Position numbers and translations under genes: made by a program | Shown: positions 44,240-52,797 of the stretch, piece by piece | How the letters are laid out: every line of letters begins with the position of its first letter | Position numbering within the stretch: the stretch's first letter is position 1 | Notes under the pieces: generated by a model | Databases searched by the model: none | Told to the model about the DNA's origin: nothing | Seen by the model: the letters and a program-made list of their open reading frames with translations, nothing else | Assembly: GCA_021732995.1 (NCBI GenBank) | Contig: JAKFWA010000067.1 | Location: 1-64,000 of the forward strand | DNA length: 64,000 nt | Direction of reading: 5' to 3' | DNA from: Planctomycetaceae bacterium | Lineage (GTDB): Bacteria; Planctomycetota; Planctomycetia; Planctomycetales; Planctomycetaceae

Positions 44240-45326
44240 ACCTCAGCTGCGCCAGTGCAGGGTGGTTTCCGGGACCGGGTTGTTGAAGGGGCGGTGTTGT
44301 TGAAGGGGCGGTGTTGTTGAAGGGGCGGTGTTGTTGGCGGGACTCGAGGAGTTCTTTCTTGAGTTGGTAATACCAGCGCGCGGGTTTGTCGGCGTCGTTG
44401 ATCAGCATGAGTTGCGGGTCTTCGTTGAGGCCCTGTTGCTGTTTATCGACGACGTCGCGGTCCTGTTCGATGAAGGTTTTCACGAACGGACGCATGATCG
44501 GGCGGATCACGGTCAGCCACGGAATTGTCCAGTAGAAGAATTGATGCAGTTCCACCTGATTCGGGGTCAGCGGGGTGAGCGTGGTGACTCCGCAGATGTG
44601 ATGGCGGCCGGCGGTGATATGTTCGATGCGGGTGCTGGGCAATTCGAAGCGGATCTCGGTGGAGACCTCGCCGCCCAGAAGTTTGTACGCCTTCGAGTTC
44701 GACGACGGGCGATGCTTCACCATCGTGAAGCCGAGGTGCGATGGCGCGAAGGCTTTGGCTTTCTCATGGATGGAATGCTTGGTTCGCCACCACCACGAAC
44801 GATGCACGAACGGGCCGTGAGCGGGGTCCATCAGGCCCACCACGGCATGGTCGATCGAGCAGGGGAAGATGCTGCTTTCGACCAACTGGCAGTGGCTGGC
44901 ATCGACCGCCGGGATCACGGGGATTTCGGGCAGCGGGTCTGGCAGGTGGCGTTCGTCGGCGGGCATTAACACCCAGATGTTGCCTTGGACTTCACGGCAC
45001 GGAAACTGGAAGACACCCACGCGGCTGAGGTCAAACTTCTGAGTTGGCAGCAGCGACGGGATGTGCGAGCAGCCTCCATCGCAGGTGAATCTCCAGCCGT
45101 GATAGCAGCATTCGAGCTCTCGACCGTCGAACGCGCCGTGACTCAGCGGGATGCCACGATGCGGGCAGAGGTCACGCAGGGCGAAGGGTTCGCCGCTGGC
45201 ACTGCGGCCCAGCACGATCGACTGACCGAGCAATTGCTTGCCCAGCATCTGACCGGGGCGCAGCGTCCGACCCGGAACGGCGAGATACCACAGATCGCGC
45301 AGGATCTCCGATTCGACGACAGGCAT
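44160..45326 (-). CDS. Rieske [2Fe-2S] oxygenase with frameshifted C-terminus
   Basis: This 388-residue Rieske-type non-haem iron oxygenase has cluster ligands in CPHRG (C54, H56) and CCYHGW (C73, H76). The mononuclear iron site is visible as LMDPAHGPFVH (Asp, His, His). The family includes vanillate demethylase-like and pheophorbide-oxygenase-like enzymes; the substrate is unknown. The ATG at 45326 has GGAG upstream. The last ~57 residues are abnormal: three tandem 17-bp units (44280-44330) shift the frame, so it reads NNTAPSTTPPLQQPGPGNHP and on into the SIR2-TPR gene. With only one unit the frame would read RPFNNPVPETTLHWRS and stop at 44243, 3 nt beyond the SIR2-TPR stop. Confidence 0.9.
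   Translation of the reverse strand: MPVVESEILRDLWYLAVPGRTLRPGQMLGKQLLGQSIVLGRSASGEPFALRDLCPHRGIPLSHGAFDGRELECCYHGWRFTCDGGCSHIPSLLPTQKFDLSRVGVFQFPCREVQGNIWVLMPADERHLPDPLPEIPVIPAVDASHCQLVESSIFPCSIDHAVVGLMDPAHGPFVHRSWWWRTKHSIHEKAKAFAPSHLGFTMVKHRPSSNSKAYKLLGGEVSTEIRFELPSTRIEHITAGRHHICGVTTLTPLTPNQVELHQFFYWTIPWLTVIRPIMRPFVKTFIEQDRDVVDKQQQGLNEDPQLMLINDADKPARWYYQLKKELLESRQQHRPFNNTAPSTTPPLQQPGPGNHPALAQLRFRRRRAMLSTCQESLSLLIRCIPQLT
44280..44336. repeat. 17-bp direct tandem repeat, ~3.4 copies
   Basis: The unit TTGTTGAAGGGGCGGTG occurs three times without mismatch (44280-44296, 44297-44313, 44314-44330), plus the first six bases again. Since 17 is not a multiple of 3, each gain or loss changes the reading frame of the Rieske gene. 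Confidence 0.95.
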
Positions 45327-45681
45327 GACAACTCCGCTGAAGCCTTCACCGACCACGAATTGGACGGACTCGGGCGGAATAATGCCGCGTCGCGCGGCGG
45401 TCTGCCACTGACCGCAAGAAGCTGGGATCAGGCGTTCGCAGCCTTGAAATCAAGGCATTCTTGTGAATGGCAGTACTCACGGCGACCAGAGGAATGCCGC
45501 CGCCGGCTGAGACAGAAACGGCGGCGGCGAACCGTCTGGATTGACTCGCCACTGCCCACTCGCTGACAGGCGTCAACAGCCCGTGTTGACCCCATAGCGG
45601 GGCGTGTTGATATGCTTCGGATTGTCTTGTCAGAATTGCAAGACTGCAAAGTTGCGGAATCTCCAGGGAAGGAGTTCGTGA
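45327..45681. other. divergent intergenic region with a GC hairpin
   Basis: This is a 355-bp spacer between the Rieske gene and the 977-aa coiled-coil gene. GCCGCCGCCG (45496-45505) pairs perfectly with CGGCGGCGGC (45519-45528). No gene was seen; promoters for both neighbours are expected but not identified. Confidence 0.4.
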
Positions 45682-48615
45682 ATGGCCAGCAATGGATCTG
45701 CCGGTGAGCGCGCGGAGAGCGAGCGTGGAATTGATGCGCTGGCCGAGATGCTCGCGGCGCGCGGCGGGAACGTGATGCCGGGAGTTTCCGGAGCAGCCGC
45801 ATCTCGGGACGGTGCTCCGGCGACGCAACCGACGTCCGTGTCTGCGCACGTTGATGATGTGCTGGCTCAGTTGGCTCGATCCGTGAACCTCGCGCGACCG
45901 GAGTCTGCAGCGACGAACGGCAAGTCTGTCGCGCCCACAACTCCACAGTTCGGACGCGGTCCAGTTGTGCCATCGCCGACAACAGGCTTCGGACTGGCGG
46001 CTCAACGCGCGGCTAACGCGGGTCGCAATTTGGAAGCACCGGCACCGGTTCCGGAAGACGGCAACCTGCTGATGAAGGCCGGTCAGTTGGCGGACAACAT
46101 GCAGGGGCGTCTGCAGGAACTCGATCGCCGCGAACAGACGCTGTCTGAAATGATGACGGCCCTGGATCAGGAACAGCGGCGGTTCCGGCTGAATCAGCAG
46201 GAAACTCGCGACGAAACGACCGGTCGCGAATCGAAACTCATCGAGCAGGAGAACCTGTTGAAGCAACGGCTGTCGCAAGGGCAGAAGCTGCTGGATGAAC
46301 TGCAGCAACGCGAACAGGAAGTTGAAGAAGCCAGGCAGCAGATCGACGGGGATCGGCTGCGGCTGCGCGCGGATCTGCAACGCGAACTGGATGTGGAACG
46401 TGCTTCACTGAAGCATGAGCGCGGGCTATTGGAAACCGAACGCAAAGATCTGCAGGCTCGCGTTGAGCAAGTGCGTGAGGAGCATGAAACCAATCTGCGA
46501 CAGATGCGCCGCGACCTTGAAGTGGAGCGACGTCGCCTGCGCGGTCAGACAGCGGCGGACGTCGATGCCGAACGTGAAGCTCTGAAGAAAGAACGCGAGG
46601 AATGGCTCCGCACGCGATCCGAACAGGAAGGGATCTTGCTGCGTCAGAAAGAAGCTCACACCGCGGCGATGCGGCGGGCTGAGCAGGTTCTGGCCGACCA
46701 GCAGCGCAAGCAACTGGAAACCTTCGAGCAGCGGCGCATCGAACTGGAAAAGCAGTTCCGCGAATCGCGTGAGAAGATGGACGCCGAGCGCGACGCCTGG
46801 AACGTCAAGCGGACTGCTGAGCATGAGCAACTCGATCGGCAGCGGTTTCTGAATGTCGAGACGCTGCGGAAGATCGAAGACGAGAAACTCAGCCGCGAGC
46901 AGCAACTGGCGACGGCTCTGCAACGGGCTAAAGACGAGCACTCACAAGGACTGCAGGCTGAGCGGAACGCCTTCGAACAGGAGCTGCAGAAGCGGCGGAA
47001 TGAGTTCACTCAGGAACTGGAGAAGCTGCGCAGTCGCTTTCAGGATGAGTCGGCTCGTCAGCGTGATCAGATGGCATCCGAGCGGCAGCGATTTGATGAA
47101 TCGCTGCAACTCGATCGCGACCGGTTCATGACCGAACGCACCGCGCTGTTGACGCAGTTCGAAGAGCGATCAACTGAATGGACGAAGCGTCGCGAGATCG
47201 AACTCTCCGAGTTGGCGCGTGAGCGACAGGAACTGGAACGTGCCGCGATCGAAGCGGAAGCGGAACTCGCTGAACGTCGCCGGCAGTTGGAAGACGAAGC
47301 TCGCAAGGCCCGCGAAGACGGACTCGCCGAACTGCGTAACAACTGGGATATCGAACGTCAGGAACTGCGTAGCAAGCTGGCTTCGGATATCGAGACGGAG
47401 CGGGCTCAACTGGCTGCGGAAGTGAAGGCCTTCACCGATCAGCAGGAACGTGAGCAGTCGGCGTTGAAGCGGGCGAAGGAGTCTCATGAAGCCGCGTTGA
47501 AACAGGCTCGCACAGACATCATCGCCGAGCGGCAGCAGGCCAATGACGAGATGCGGAAAGAACGTGCGCTGCACGATGCGCACTTCGCCGCCGCTCGCGG
47601 ACAACTCGAAGCGGAACTCAAGGATCGCTTTGAGGGCACCGAACAGCGGATTGCTCAGGAACTGGATTCACTCAATCAGCAGAAGCTTGCACATCAGAAC
47701 ATCATGGCCGAGTCGTCTGCTCTGCTGGCTGCCGAACGTCGGCAACTGGAGGAGTCTCAGGCGGGGCTGGCGGCGGAACATCAACAGAAACTGGAAGCGC
47801 TGGCTGAGCGTGAGCGGCGTCATCAGTCGGACGTGCATACGCACACGGTGTTGTCTCAACAGTGGCAGCGTCGCACGGGTGAGACGGCCGAAGCACAACG
47901 TCGGCGACGTTCGCAACTGGACCGCTTCCGCGAACTGTTGACCGAACGCGAACGGTCGATCGCTCGTGAAGAAGACGTGCGGGAACGCGGCAAGGTCGAG
48001 TTTGAAAGCGAGAAGCAACGCGACCGCGAACTCGTCGCCGAACAGCATGCGTTGCTGGAACGTCAGCGTCAGGATCTGGTGCTGGAGAAGGAACGGCAGG
48101 AGCAGTCGCTGGCGATGGAGTACGAAAAGCTCAAGGAGCGAACTCATCGCATCGAGGGTTTGCGTAAGGAACTGGAGCAGACGAGCCTGAAGAATCTGGA
48201 AGACCGCCTGGCTGTGGAAGAAGCTCTGGCCGAGCTGGCTCCGCGCATCGGCGAAACGGCGGCGAAACAGCGAGTGGAGGAAGTCCGCACGGTGATCGCC
48301 GGACGCATTCACGAAATGCACAACGCGGCTCGCTCGTCTGAGGCCGATGAGACCGCGCGGCTGGTCGCGTTCACCCAGAAGCAACTGGAGGAAGAGGCTT
48401 CTCGCATGAAGAAAGACCGTGAGAGCTTTGTGCGTCGCATGGCCGAGCGGGAACGCGAACTGCAGGAGCAGGAAGCGAAACTCGAAGAGCGAAGCTCTGA
48501 GTCGCATCAACGCGAAGTCAAATGGCGAGTCGTCCGCGACGGCTGGCTGAAGGAGCGCGTTGAGGCCGAACAACTCATTCGCGGTCTGTTGGAAGAATTG
48601 TCGGTGGAGGGTTGA
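45682..48615 (+). CDS. long coiled-coil protein (977 aa)
   Basis: The first ~130 residues are low-complexity (A, P, S, G, T) with no domain recognised. Residues ~135-960 are continuous coiled coil, rich in E, Q, R and L, for example LDELQQREQEVEEARQQIDG and ELSELARERQELERAAIEAE. The composition and heptad style resemble the coil of the 2214-aa protein at 18745, but there is no FHA domain and no membrane segment. GGAAGGAG lies 11 nt before the ATG at 45682. The product is probably cytoplasmic and filamentous. The function is unknown; resemblance to SMC- or intermediate-filament-like proteins is general and not evidence of homology. Confidence 0.85.
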   Translation: MASNGSAGERAESERGIDALAEMLAARGGNVMPGVSGAAASRDGAPATQPTSVSAHVDDVLAQLARSVNLARPESAATNGKSVAPTTPQFGRGPVVPSPTTGFGLAAQRAANAGRNLEAPAPVPEDGNLLMKAGQLADNMQGRLQELDRREQTLSEMMTALDQEQRRFRLNQQETRDETTGRESKLIEQENLLKQRLSQGQKLLDELQQREQEVEEARQQIDGDRLRLRADLQRELDVERASLKHERGLLETERKDLQARVEQVREEHETNLRQMRRDLEVERRRLRGQTAADVDAEREALKKEREEWLRTRSEQEGILLRQKEAHTAAMRRAEQVLADQQRKQLETFEQRRIELEKQFRESREKMDAERDAWNVKRTAEHEQLDRQRFLNVETLRKIEDEKLSREQQLATALQRAKDEHSQGLQAERNAFEQELQKRRNEFTQELEKLRSRFQDESARQRDQMASERQRFDESLQLDRDRFMTERTALLTQFEERSTEWTKRREIELSELARERQELERAAIEAEAELAERRRQLEDEARKAREDGLAELRNNWDIERQELRSKLASDIETERAQLAAEVKAFTDQQEREQSALKRAKESHEAALKQARTDIIAERQQANDEMRKERALHDAHFAAARGQLEAELKDRFEGTEQRIAQELDSLNQQKLAHQNIMAESSALLAAERRQLEESQAGLAAEHQQKLEALAERERRHQSDVHTHTVLSQQWQRRTGETAEAQRRRRSQLDRFRELLTERERSIAREEDVRERGKVEFESEKQRDRELVAEQHALLERQRQDLVLEKERQEQSLAMEYEKLKERTHRIEGLRKELEQTSLKNLEDRLAVEEALAELAPRIGETAAKQRVEEVRTVIAGRIHEMHNAARSSEADETARLVAFTQKQLEEEASRMKKDRESFVRRMAERERELQEQEAKLEERSSESHQREVKWRVVRDGWLKERVEAEQLIRGLLEELSVEG

Positions 48616-48672
48616 TTCATCGGGGATCGGCGCGAAGGATGGCGATTGGAATCACCCTGAAAGGGTTTTGAC

Positions 48673-48713
48673 GCTGAGCCAGAATGTTGCGGCTTCAAGC
48701 GGCTCGGCTCAGC
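48673..48713. terminator. hairpin between convergent genes
   Basis: GCTGAGCC (48673-48680) pairs perfectly with GGCTCAGC (48706-48713) around a 25-nt loop that has weaker pairing inside. It lies 57 nt after the coiled-coil gene stop. Confidence 0.4.
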
Positions 48714-48740
48714 AGGAGCTTCGCCCTCCCGACATCCAGC

Positions 48741-49079
48741 TTACGCTGGCGGCGTCGGTGAACTCATCGACTTCCATTCGCCGAGATCGCACAGGTCTTT
48801 AAGGTTGTCCCAAGTGTAAAGACCTGTGTCGTGACGGTCGTTCCAGGTGATCTTCAGGGCGTAGTTGCCCAGGATCTGGGCGCCGACGATCTCAATTCCC
48901 AGCGGGACTTCGTCCACTCCCACCACGCGGCGCCCGGAGAATTCATCGACGCAATTGGCGCAAGGGCAGCGACCGCGCAGGTACCGGAACGGGAGCTTGT
49001 AACTGCTGCCATCGGGCCACGTGATCTCGAAGACCCCTTCTTCACGCAGGGAGCGGAGCGATTTTGGCGGAACAGCCAT
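48741..49079 (-). CDS. DUF971 (GBBH-like N-terminal) protein
   Basis: This 112-residue protein matches DUF971, the domain also found at the N-terminus of gamma-butyrobetaine hydroxylases. Diagnostic segments are ITWPDGSSYKLPFRYLRGRC, CPCANCVDE (metal-type cysteines), LGNYALKITWNDRHDTGLYT and WDNLKDLC. In bacteria the stand-alone domain is linked to iron-sulphur metabolism, but no precise reaction is assigned. AAGGATG precedes the ATG at 49079. The next gene upstream, a large secreted hydrolase, ends 27 nt before it on the same strand, so they may be cotranscribed. Confidence 0.92.
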   Translation of the reverse strand: MAVPPKSLRSLREEGVFEITWPDGSSYKLPFRYLRGRCPCANCVDEFSGRRVVGVDEVPLGIEIVGAQILGNYALKITWNDRHDTGLYTWDNLKDLCDLGEWKSMSSPTPPA

Positions 49080-49106
49080 AACATCCTTTGTTGTGCGGCA
49101 GCCGCC

Positions 49107-51212
49107 TCAGCGGCCGGTATTGGGTTCTGTTTTACCGGAGGTCACCATCACGGCACTGGCTCGGTCGCGATGCAGTTTCACCAACTGAGGTACGTCCTCA
49201 GCCAGCAGGTAACCGCGATTGGCCAGATCCCGACAGCAGGCTTCCAGTTGAGTCGCGTAATCATCAACGCTCGCGTAACGCTCGGCCAGTGAACGACGCG
49301 GATCTCCGGCGGCTTCTCGTTCGGATTTGGTTTTGGCGAACGGAATGTACGAACCGGTCAGGCTGAGCAATTCGTTCTCGCCGCCTGCCTTCTTGGACCT
49401 CAGGTTCCAGCCAGTGAAGGTTCCCAGCGGCACAACGACTTCCGGCGGTGACAGGCAGTCCAACTCGTTGCCATCAGGATTGCAGCGAGGGACTCGCATG
49501 ACGTACGGAGCGACCACCTTCGGAGGCTGCTGGTCGATGATGCCTTCGCTGAGCCAGCGCGGGCCGAAGTCCAGCAGTGACGGCTGGCGAATTACCAGTG
49601 GAAAACGCACGTTGGGGATGTTCGGAAAGCCGACAGTTGATTGCTTCCAGTCGACCAGGGTGCCGGCCGCGATTGTCGGAAAGACGCCGGCCGGCGCGGG
49701 AGTTCCGTCGCGAGACCAGCGATCCACGGCCAGCAACAGAGACCTTAGGAACGGTCGATAATCGCCGGGGTTGGCGAGGTTTTGGCCGTCGCCCTGGCTG
49801 GGCGGATAACCGGCAGGACCGTGCTGGGTGCCCCCAAACAAATAGATGCGAACATTCGCAGGGATCTCTAGATCGGCACGTCCCAGTGGGTCGGTGTGCG
49901 TGAGCGAACCAGCTCGAGTCCAGTATTCCGCCGCCGATTGAGTGTGCATGACGAACGGCGCGGTGTTCGTTGCGAAGGCCCGTTTCAGGATGCCATCACG
50001 ACGTCCGGATAACGGATCGTCGGCCTCACCGTACGAGAACGGAAAACGGTCCGGCGGATAGTCGGCGTGATCGTGCTGAGTCGCATGCCGGGTCGGTTGG
50101 GCGAAGCGATGATTGAAGGAACCCATGCCGGAACCTGACACGTGCGGAATGACGCCATCAAACGCCTTGCTTCCGGTTTCGTCTTCATTGAAGCCCGAGT
50201 AGACGAACTCACGCAGAAACCGGCCGCTCTGCGAAACGCCGAAACCGTGCGCTCGATGTACGACCGGCTCCCCGTTGAGACGGAGTGGGTTATTGGCACC
50301 GGTGCCGTGCTTGAATGCCGAGATCATGTCGCGCACCGTCGTGAAGCACGTGCCGTGCACCAGCGGGTCTTGAGCTTCATAGATCAGCTCATAGATCTCT
50401 CCGGCGGCGAGCCCTTGCGGAAACTCCAGTTCGACTTTCGGCAACTGGTGCGGCGCGTTGCTTTCGATGTTGCTGACGTGCAATTTCCATTGATCGCGCG
50501 GAACTTCGACACGCGGATCGCCCGGCAGCAGCCGATGCGTCAGCGTCGCGTTTTTCAATCCTGCTTCCGTCGGACGATACGAACCGTGATTGGCCCAGTT
50601 CACGACCGTGCGTTCTGTCTTGCCAGACGGAACGATCTCGCAGCGAACAAGTCCCGTCAGTGCTTGGTCTATGCCCTTCGCGACCGGAGCCTGCAGTTGT
50701 AGGCGGTCTCCACCCGGCAGTAGTTCGCCGTCCCAGCCGCTCCACACCACAATGAAGCCCTGCCGAAACAGAAACCCGTCACCCGCATCGGATGCCGAGC
50801 GCGGGTCGTTCCCACCGCCTCCATTGTTGAAGAACCGCACGGCCAGCTTGTTGCCGCGATTGTTGACGTCGTACAGCAAAGCTCCGTTGCCGCGTGAAAG
50901 GTCATTGGGGGCGAGGATGAACAAGTCCGCCGAGCATTCCACCTTACCCGCCGCGTTGCGCGGCGCGAGTTTCAAGTCGATAACCTGCTGGTTCTGCTTG
51001 AGCCTCGGGTCGAGTTCAAAGTGCATTCGCCCGACGATCCGCTCATAGGAGCCGGCGTTGCCAAACTGAGCCCCCTCAGCAAACGGCTCGCGGCTGATGA
51101 TCTCGAAGCGGACCAGTTCGGCACGCGCGGCAGTCAGCTCAAACAAGGAGCCAACCGCAGCTAAAATGGCAGTTAACCAGTAGTACCATTTGCAGATCGG
51201 TCGATGCGTCAT
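49107..51212 (-). CDS. large secreted alpha/beta-hydrolase-domain protein
   Basis: This 701-residue protein has a signal peptide (YYWLTAILAAVGSLFELTAA). It matches the 'alpha/beta hydrolase domain' family of large secreted enzymes: FEIISREPFAEGAQFGNAGS, then YDVNNRGNKLAVRFFNNGGG, VVWSGWDGELLPGGDRLQL. Catalytic-type sequence appears in HGFGVSQSGRFLREFVYSGF (GVSQSGR nucleophile elbow). FGGTQHGPAGYPPSQGD is near the C-terminal third. The substrate is unknown. The ATG at 51212 is chosen because it begins the signal peptide and CGGAG precedes it; a frame from 51389 adds a 59-residue leader without support. Confidence 0.85.
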   Translation of the reverse strand: MTHRPICKWYYWLTAILAAVGSLFELTAARAELVRFEIISREPFAEGAQFGNAGSYERIVGRMHFELDPRLKQNQQVIDLKLAPRNAAGKVECSADLFILAPNDLSRGNGALLYDVNNRGNKLAVRFFNNGGGGNDPRSASDAGDGFLFRQGFIVVWSGWDGELLPGGDRLQLQAPVAKGIDQALTGLVRCEIVPSGKTERTVVNWANHGSYRPTEAGLKNATLTHRLLPGDPRVEVPRDQWKLHVSNIESNAPHQLPKVELEFPQGLAAGEIYELIYEAQDPLVHGTCFTTVRDMISAFKHGTGANNPLRLNGEPVVHRAHGFGVSQSGRFLREFVYSGFNEDETGSKAFDGVIPHVSGSGMGSFNHRFAQPTRHATQHDHADYPPDRFPFSYGEADDPLSGRRDGILKRAFATNTAPFVMHTQSAAEYWTRAGSLTHTDPLGRADLEIPANVRIYLFGGTQHGPAGYPPSQGDGQNLANPGDYRPFLRSLLLAVDRWSRDGTPAPAGVFPTIAAGTLVDWKQSTVGFPNIPNVRFPLVIRQPSLLDFGPRWLSEGIIDQQPPKVVAPYVMRVPRCNPDGNELDCLSPPEVVVPLGTFTGWNLRSKKAGGENELLSLTGSYIPFAKTKSEREAAGDPRRSLAERYASVDDYATQLEACCRDLANRGYLLAEDVPQLVKLHRDRASAVMVTSGKTEPNTGR

Positions 51213-51461
51213 GTGGGCGGCTCCGATAGGTCTGTCCGAATTTTTCGGCAGGTGCGACCACCGTGAAGGAATCGCAGGATGATCGGAGTGAAGGTTTAAG
51301 CGGTTGAGGCCGACAACAAAACCGTGCCCCGGTTCCTCTGGCGGCAAATGCCGCAATGGGAGAGAAAACCTCGCTAGAACCCGCTTCATCCGCTATGGAT
51401 TGATAGACGGAAGGTTTTTGAGAGACGAGTGGTTGATCAGGCCTGAGGCAGAGTGGGCGGC

Positions 51462-52637
51462 ATGCGAAGACGCTGGTGGAAATCACCGCAGCAGATGAGC
51501 AAGCAGCACGGGCGTCGGAAGACGTTGCCGGGCTGGTTGTTGTCGCTGGGGTTGCACCTGCTGATCTATGCCGCGCTGCTGCTGTTTCTGCGTGATCGCA
51601 GCATAGGCATCGGAGCTTCCGAGTACGGTTTTCAGGTCGGCATCTTCAGTGATGGTTCCGACGGCGAAGGCGATGGTGGAGACCGCGGCGGAGATGGTGG
51701 GCTGGGAGATCAACCTGCTCCCGCTGGAGACGCGGGTACTCGCGGCGATCCGGGCGAACTCGCAACGGATAACGCAGCCAAGGCTGCGGCGGACACGGCG
51801 GCCCAGGAAGCCGCCGTTGCGCAGGCGATTGGCGATAGCCTCGATCAACTGACTCGCACACAGCTCGGGGAAGCTTCCAACGACGATTCGAACCTGACGG
51901 CTCTGACCGGCAATCGACCTGCGGGAGCAACGTCGGTTGGACTGCCAGCGTCAATCGGCGGCACGAGCCTGTTAGGCATTGGCGGCGGTGGAAGCGGCGG
52001 GCGCGGCGATCATGGCAACGGACGCGGATGTGGAGGTTCGGGCGGGACTTGGCCGGGGATGCCGGGCAGCGGCATCGGTTTTGGCCGAGGTCACGGCGGC
52101 ACGCGGTTCTTTCAGATCGAGGCCCAGGGCCATCGATTTGTGTATGTCGTCGATCACTCGGGCAGCATGGGTTTCGATCGGCAACTGGCCGCGGCGAAGG
52201 CCGAACTGCAGGCCAGCTTGCAGGGGCTCGAAAGTTCGCACCAGTTTCAGATCATCTTCTACAACGACACAGTGCATGAGATGCATCTGCGCGGCACACC
52301 CGGCCTGAACTGGGCTTCAGACATCAACAAGACCCTGGCGCGGCAGTTCATCCATGAGATTCAGCCCGACGGTGGCACGAGTCACATGACCGCGCTGACG
52401 AAGGCGATTCTCTACAAACCTGAAAACATCTTCTTCCTGACGGACGCCGACGAACCGCGTTTGAGCGCCAAGGACCTGGCAGACATCAAGCGTATCAACG
52501 CCGGGAAGAGCCGGATTCATTGCATTGAATTCGGCAAAGGTGGAAACATTGGCGTCGAGAATTTCCTGCAGCGGATGGCTCGTGAGAACGGGGGTAGCTA
52601 CCGCTACCAGGACATCACTCAATTTGGTCCCCGTTGA
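51462..52637 (+). CDS. membrane-anchored vWA protein with glycine-rich linker
   Basis: This 391-residue protein has one N-terminal membrane helix (PGWLLSLGLHLLIYAALLLF) after a basic leader. A Gly/Asp/Ala-rich linker of ~150 residues follows (DGSDGEGDGGDRGGDGG is typical). The vWA domain spans ~residues 215-385 with MIDAS VVDHSGS, GGTSHMTAL, and FLTDADE. Such proteins may act with TonB/ExbB-like systems or as surface adhesion modules; neither is shown here. The start is an ATG at 51462; an in-frame GTG at 51453 is possible. A small ORF overlaps its 3' end and leads into the DUF1501 gene. Confidence 0.82.
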   Translation: MRRRWWKSPQQMSKQHGRRKTLPGWLLSLGLHLLIYAALLLFLRDRSIGIGASEYGFQVGIFSDGSDGEGDGGDRGGDGGLGDQPAPAGDAGTRGDPGELATDNAAKAAADTAAQEAAVAQAIGDSLDQLTRTQLGEASNDDSNLTALTGNRPAGATSVGLPASIGGTSLLGIGGGGSGGRGDHGNGRGCGGSGGTWPGMPGSGIGFGRGHGGTRFFQIEAQGHRFVYVVDHSGSMGFDRQLAAAKAELQASLQGLESSHQFQIIFYNDTVHEMHLRGTPGLNWASDINKTLARQFIHEIQPDGGTSHMTALTKAILYKPENIFFLTDADEPRLSAKDLADIKRINAGKSRIHCIEFGKGGNIGVENFLQRMARENGGSYRYQDITQFGPR

Positions 52638-52797
52638 ACCAACGGCAGAACCGAATAACGAGCTTGATCGTCGGATCGAGTTTCTCGAAGTAAAGGGACG
52701 GCTGCAGCCTCAGCAACTACAACTCACCGAGTTGCTGATGGGTGTCTCTGGACAGAATGAATTGCGAACTCGGTTGAACATTCTTTATCTGCCATGA
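52624..52797 (+). CDS. small coupled ORF (57 aa) before DUF1501
   Basis: This frame overlaps the vWA gene end by 14 nt if it starts at TTG 52624. Its TGA overlaps the DUF1501 ATG (ATGA at 52794-52797). The translation (PVEPTAEPNNELDRRIEFLE, then VKGRLQPQQLQLTELLMGVS) is helical and charged and fills the 156-bp gap between the two genes. Planctomycete DUF1501 genes usually follow a DUF1549/1553 gene, not found here. The start codon is weak and the family is not recognised, so it may instead be untranslated linker. Confidence 0.45.
   Translation: MVPVEPTAEPNNELDRRIEFLEVKGRLQPQQLQLTELLMGVSGQNELRTRLNILYLP

Noticed and set aside
44280-44336. Short direct repeats considered as a CRISPR array
   Set aside because: The 17-bp units are contiguous with no spacers and lie within a coding region, so this is a simple tandem repeat; no cas genes are present.
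38232-45326. The accessory-looking stretch considered as a defence island
   Set aside because: Only the SUKH and SIR2-TPR genes have defence-type families; no restriction, toxin, integrase or CRISPR genes accompany them, and the other genes are ordinary membrane or secreted enzymes.
45346-46380. 344-residue minus-strand open frame across an intergenic region
   Set aside because: Most of it is antisense to the coiled-coil gene and the rest covers the GC-rich hairpin region; the translation is low-complexity with no domain.
47668-48573. 301-residue minus-strand open frame
   Set aside because: It is antisense to the 977-residue coiled-coil gene, for the same reason; no family features.
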